A DNA stretch of 64,000 nt from CAYRLW01 sp964425215 (lineage in GTDB: Bacteria > Spirochaetota > Spirochaetia > Treponematales > Breznakiellaceae): contig CAYRLW010000015.1 in NCBI GenBank assembly GCA_964425215.1, positions 1-64,000 of the forward strand, read 5' to 3'. A program made the translations under genes and the position numbers. The notes under the pieces are model-generated. The model saw nothing but the letters and a program-made list of their open reading frames with translations. It ran no database searches and was not told the DNA's origin. Shown piece after piece: positions 61,941-64,000 of this stretch; positions within the stretch are counted from its first letter, which is position 1, and every line of letters begins with the position of its first letter.

Positions 61941-62098
61941 CTAGCAGTTTGTCGGACTTGTCCGATTTTAGTCAAAAGAATAACAACGTACCGCTATACG
62001 CACCCCGCAAACACCCAAAGGAGCCTGATAAATCAAAATCTTGAGGGACCAAGATGCCTCTGGGGTCCTAAAAGTCTACCAGCCCGATAAGCTCCTAG
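61941..62098 (+). repeat. Intergenic inverted-repeat element, copy B (158 bp)
   Basis: It starts CTAGCAGTTTGTCGGACTTG, shares GTCGGACTTGTCCG with copy A, and ends GATAAGCTCCTAG. The terminal 17 bases of the two ends are imperfect inverted repeats (13 of 17). Internal palindromes include CGGAC-TT-GTCCG and ATCTTG-AGGGAC-CAAGAT. The right terminus supplies the stop codon (CTA on plus, TAG on minus) of the gene at 62095. The size matches copies A and C within one base. Confidence 0.75.
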
Positions 62099-62910
62099 GC
62101 TTTTTTAAGGTGAGCTTCTTCTTTCTTTTTTTGATCCGTTTCTAATTTTGCGGACCAAATATCGTATTTTTTCTTTACCGTTTCCGCTTCGTCCCGTTCG
62201 CTTAGAAGAACGTGAATACGGCGGAGGGCCCCCAAAAAATTGATCGCCAATTTAAAATCGTCGATACGATTGGTGGATAGTTCGTATTTTTCCCTGTATC
62301 GATCCGCCGCCTGGGATAGTAGACGTTTTATTGTCCTTACGTGATACATAGTAACCTCGTAATCCTGAGCCCGGGGATCCATATTGGCCACGGCGTTTTT
62401 TAAATCAAAAATATTTTTTGCGACCGTAGCGAATCTTCCTTCCAATTCTACAAAGGCCCATTTCCATTTGGTGTTATCACCGTACGATTCTTCAACCAAT
62501 CGAATCGCCAATCCCAATTTACGGATCAACGCGTACCGCCGAGCCGCGTCGACGCTTTCCAACTCCGCGACCTTATCTTCGTAATCCGAATAGGGTACAT
62601 CAATGTATCCCGTTACGACTTCTTCCAAATAAATGACGCTTTTATACAAGGCCTTTCGCGCTTCGTTTAGGGCATCTTCGTTCTTAACCCCCAAGACCGC
62701 CTGGGATACTCCGCTTATGACGATATAGTTTGAGGCTAAATTAAGCATTTCATCGGCCAGGGCAAGCTTTTTAAAAGCCCCGCCGTTGGGGTCCTTCTGT
62801 AATACCGTAAGGATATTCCGTTCCCTTAAAAGGATAGCTTCGGTCGTCTCTTTGTAGATTTTTATCTTTTCAAAATATTGGTGCCTATCTTCGTTCGAAA
62901 TTTTTGCCAT
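62095..62910 (-). CDS. Predicted helical protein next to RecN, unknown
   Basis: About 271 residues from ATG 62910, placed 4 bases after the recN stop; an in-frame start at 62985 would overlap recN. It is almost entirely helical and charged (ISNEDRHQYFEKIKIYKETTEAI, KKYDIWSAKLETDQKKKEEAHLKKA) with no signal or membrane segment. It may be a treponeme-specific gene coupled to recN. The stop codon lies in the repeat element's end. Confidence 0.7.
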   Translation of the reverse strand: MAKISNEDRHQYFEKIKIYKETTEAILLRERNILTVLQKDPNGGAFKKLALADEMLNLASNYIVISGVSQAVLGVKNEDALNEARKALYKSVIYLEEVVTGYIDVPYSDYEDKVAELESVDAARRYALIRKLGLAIRLVEESYGDNTKWKWAFVELEGRFATVAKNIFDLKNAVANMDPRAQDYEVTMYHVRTIKRLLSQAADRYREKYELSTNRIDDFKLAINFLGALRRIHVLLSERDEAETVKKKYDIWSAKLETDQKKKEEAHLKKA

Positions 62911-62914
62911 AACC

Positions 62915-64000
62915 TTAATTACCACTCCCATATTTAGACAGAAGCTCTTCCGCATGGGCAAGGGCGGCGCTTCCCGCCGAATCACCGGCCAACATACGGG
63001 CGATCTCCCGGCGTCGTTCTTGCTGGGGTATGGGCTTAACGGTCGTTACCGTTCTATCCCCTTCCACAAATTTATCCACCTTTAAATGATTATCGGCGCG
63101 AACCGCTATGGAAGCAAGATGGGTAATACAAAAGATTTGCTTTAAAGCGCCAATTTTCGCTAAATGTTCCCCCACCGCCAGGGCCACCTCGCCGCCAATG
63201 CCCGTATCAATCTCGTCAAAAATGAGGGTTTCCACCGTATCCGAATGGGCAAGCACCGTTTTAATCGCCAACATAACCCGAGACAGTTCTCCACCCGAAG
63301 CGATTTTTATCAATTCCTTTTCCGGCTCCCCCACGTTGGGAGAAATAAGAAATTCCACATCCTCCGACCCCCAGGGTCCGCAGATCAAGCCCCGGGGGCC
63401 TTGGCCCTTCGGTATCACGGTTACGGTAAACTTTGCTTTGGGCATCCCTAAAGAATGAAGGATATCGGTAATTTGGTTCGCCAATATTTCAGCGGCGGCG
63501 CTTCTTTGTTTTCGGATCTCCGCCGCCCGTTCCATAATCTCCCGTTCCAAAACTTCAATTTCCGTTTTTAACGTTTCCCTATCCTCTTCTAAATGGTTTA
63601 GGGATTCTATTTCTCGTTCCGCTTCATTACAGTACGCTAGAATAGCGTCCTCGTCCTCTCCGTATTTCTTCTTTAATCTATATAAAAGAGCAAGCCGTTC
63701 TTCCAACTCTTCCAAACGTCCAGGATCGTATCGTAAATTGTCTCGATACGATCTAACCTGTTCGGCCAAGTCCTCTATCTCGTAGTAGAGATCGTTTAGA
63801 CGGGATGCGAAGGGTTTTATTTGACCATCAATAGGGACAGCGGCCTCCAAAGAAGTTTTGGTTTTTCTTAGAAGAGCCAATACCGAAGGCTCAGATTCCA
63901 ACACGGCGGAAACGGCGTTATTAATATGGGTGCTTAATTTTTCAAAATCGCCTAAACGGGCGGCTTCGTTTTCCAGCTCCTGACTTTCGCCGCTTTTAGG
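62915..64000 (-). CDS. recN: DNA repair protein RecN, N-terminus outside the window
   Basis: The frame is open through 64000, so the gene is cut at its 5' end; about 361 C-terminal residues are visible. A coiled-coil arm (RDNLRYDPGRLEELEERLALLYRLKKKYG... to about 190) precedes the C-terminal ATPase lobe with ASGGELSRVMLAIK and IFDEIDTGIGG (Walker B), plus the D-loop/H-loop region CITHLASIAVRAD. RecN is the SMC-like ATPase for double-strand-break repair. The short GTG start near 63904 is internal. Confidence 0.94.
   Translation of the reverse strand, partial: PKSGESQELENEAARLGDFEKLSTHINNAVSAVLESEPSVLALLRKTKTSLEAAVPIDGQIKPFASRLNDLYYEIEDLAEQVRSYRDNLRYDPGRLEELEERLALLYRLKKKYGEDEDAILAYCNEAEREIESLNHLEEDRETLKTEIEVLEREIMERAAEIRKQRSAAAEILANQITDILHSLGMPKAKFTVTVIPKGQGPRGLICGPWGSEDVEFLISPNVGEPEKELIKIASGGELSRVMLAIKTVLAHSDTVETLIFDEIDTGIGGEVALAVGEHLAKIGALKQIFCITHLASIAVRADNHLKVDKFVEGDRTVTTVKPIPQQERRREIARMLAGDSAGSAALAHAEELLSKYGSGN

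Noticed and set aside
63904..64000. A GTG near 63904 as the start of a short protein.
   Set aside because: The frame stays open to the window end and the sequence is the middle of RecN.
1..64000. CRISPR arrays, transposases, integrases, prophage or toxin-antitoxin genes.
   Set aside because: None seen; repeats present are single or dispersed, without regularly spaced units, and no recombinase motif was found.

Overview
The window looks like a chromosomal segment of a spirochaete, most likely a Treponema-clade organism of roughly 50% G+C such as the termite-gut treponemes. This is an inference from gene content and order: a phoH-pgpH-ybeY-corC-TPR chain, an LptD/OstA-like outer-membrane protein in an organism group without classical LPS, a REC/PilZ-like protein beside mfd, an EF-G2-type factor, separate ParE/ParC subunits, and many proteins of treponemal flavour. 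Genes are packed tightly, very often with 4-base ATGA/GTGA stop-start overlaps. No prophage, transposase, plasmid function or CRISPR array is visible. The only repeats are short intergenic ones.

Layout. 1-11.7 kb (minus): a five-gene chain phoH > pgpH > ybeY > corC/tlyC-like > TPR protein (cut by the window edge), and upstream of it uvrA > lptD. 11.9-16.8 kb (plus): tRNA-Val(UAC), a sialidase-like beta-propeller protein, then a promoter, a 43-codon small ORF, an MgtA-type Mg2+ P-type ATPase and a PTS EIIA/PtsN-like protein. 16.8-21.6 kb (minus): mfd > HAD phosphatase > plsC. 21.6-23.4 kb (plus): an exported protein and a degenerate REC-PilZ-like protein. 23.4-25.0 kb (minus): tatD > tcdA. 25.1-29.1 kb: a small CxxC protein, then parE > parC (minus). 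29.3-35.7 kb: EF-G2-like factor, citrate synthase (minus), asnS and a D,D-carboxypeptidase. 35.9-39.8 kb (minus): LysM-M23 endopeptidase, two small proteins and a propeller plus degenerate polysaccharide-deacetylase protein. 39.8-44.0 kb (plus): lepB > ftsI-like PBP with PASTA domain > DUF115/Maf-like protein. 44-51 kb: alanine-type aminotransferase with a TPR-like membrane protein, HD-GYP-variant > CNNM/CorC protein, a split ThrE exporter and a class V aminotransferase. 51-54.7 kb (minus): GH127 beta-L-arabinofuranosidase overlapping two AraC regulators. 54.9-64 kb: tRNA-Leu(GAG), a lipoprotein made of about 25 ankyrin repeats, a heterodimeric ABC exporter with an unusual extracytoplasmic insert, an unrecognised conserved protein and the C-terminal part of RecN.

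How it fits together. Most of the window is housekeeping: DNA repair (UvrA, Mfd, RecN, TatD), translation (AsnS, EF-G2, YbeY, TcdA, two tRNAs), topology (ParCE), and envelope and wall work (LptD, DacA, M23, FtsI, LepB, PlsC). Niche functions are plant-polysaccharide use (GH127 with its regulators, possibly the propeller protein) and Mg2+ import.

The least ordinary signals are: (i) a family of three 158-159 bp intergenic elements with CTAG-ended inverted termini, two of which supply the stop codon of the neighbouring gene; (ii) several promoters whose -10 box lies only 8-10 bases before the start codon, implying leaderless mRNAs for uvrA, asnS and lepB; (iii) a small ORF plus PtsN-like protein bracketing the Mg2+ pump; (iv) an asymmetric ABC exporter with about 130 extra residues outside the membrane; and (v) several enzymes with altered catalytic motifs (deacetylase, HD-GYP, EF-G2). 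All assignments come from reading the sequence and recalled family motifs. No database search was made.
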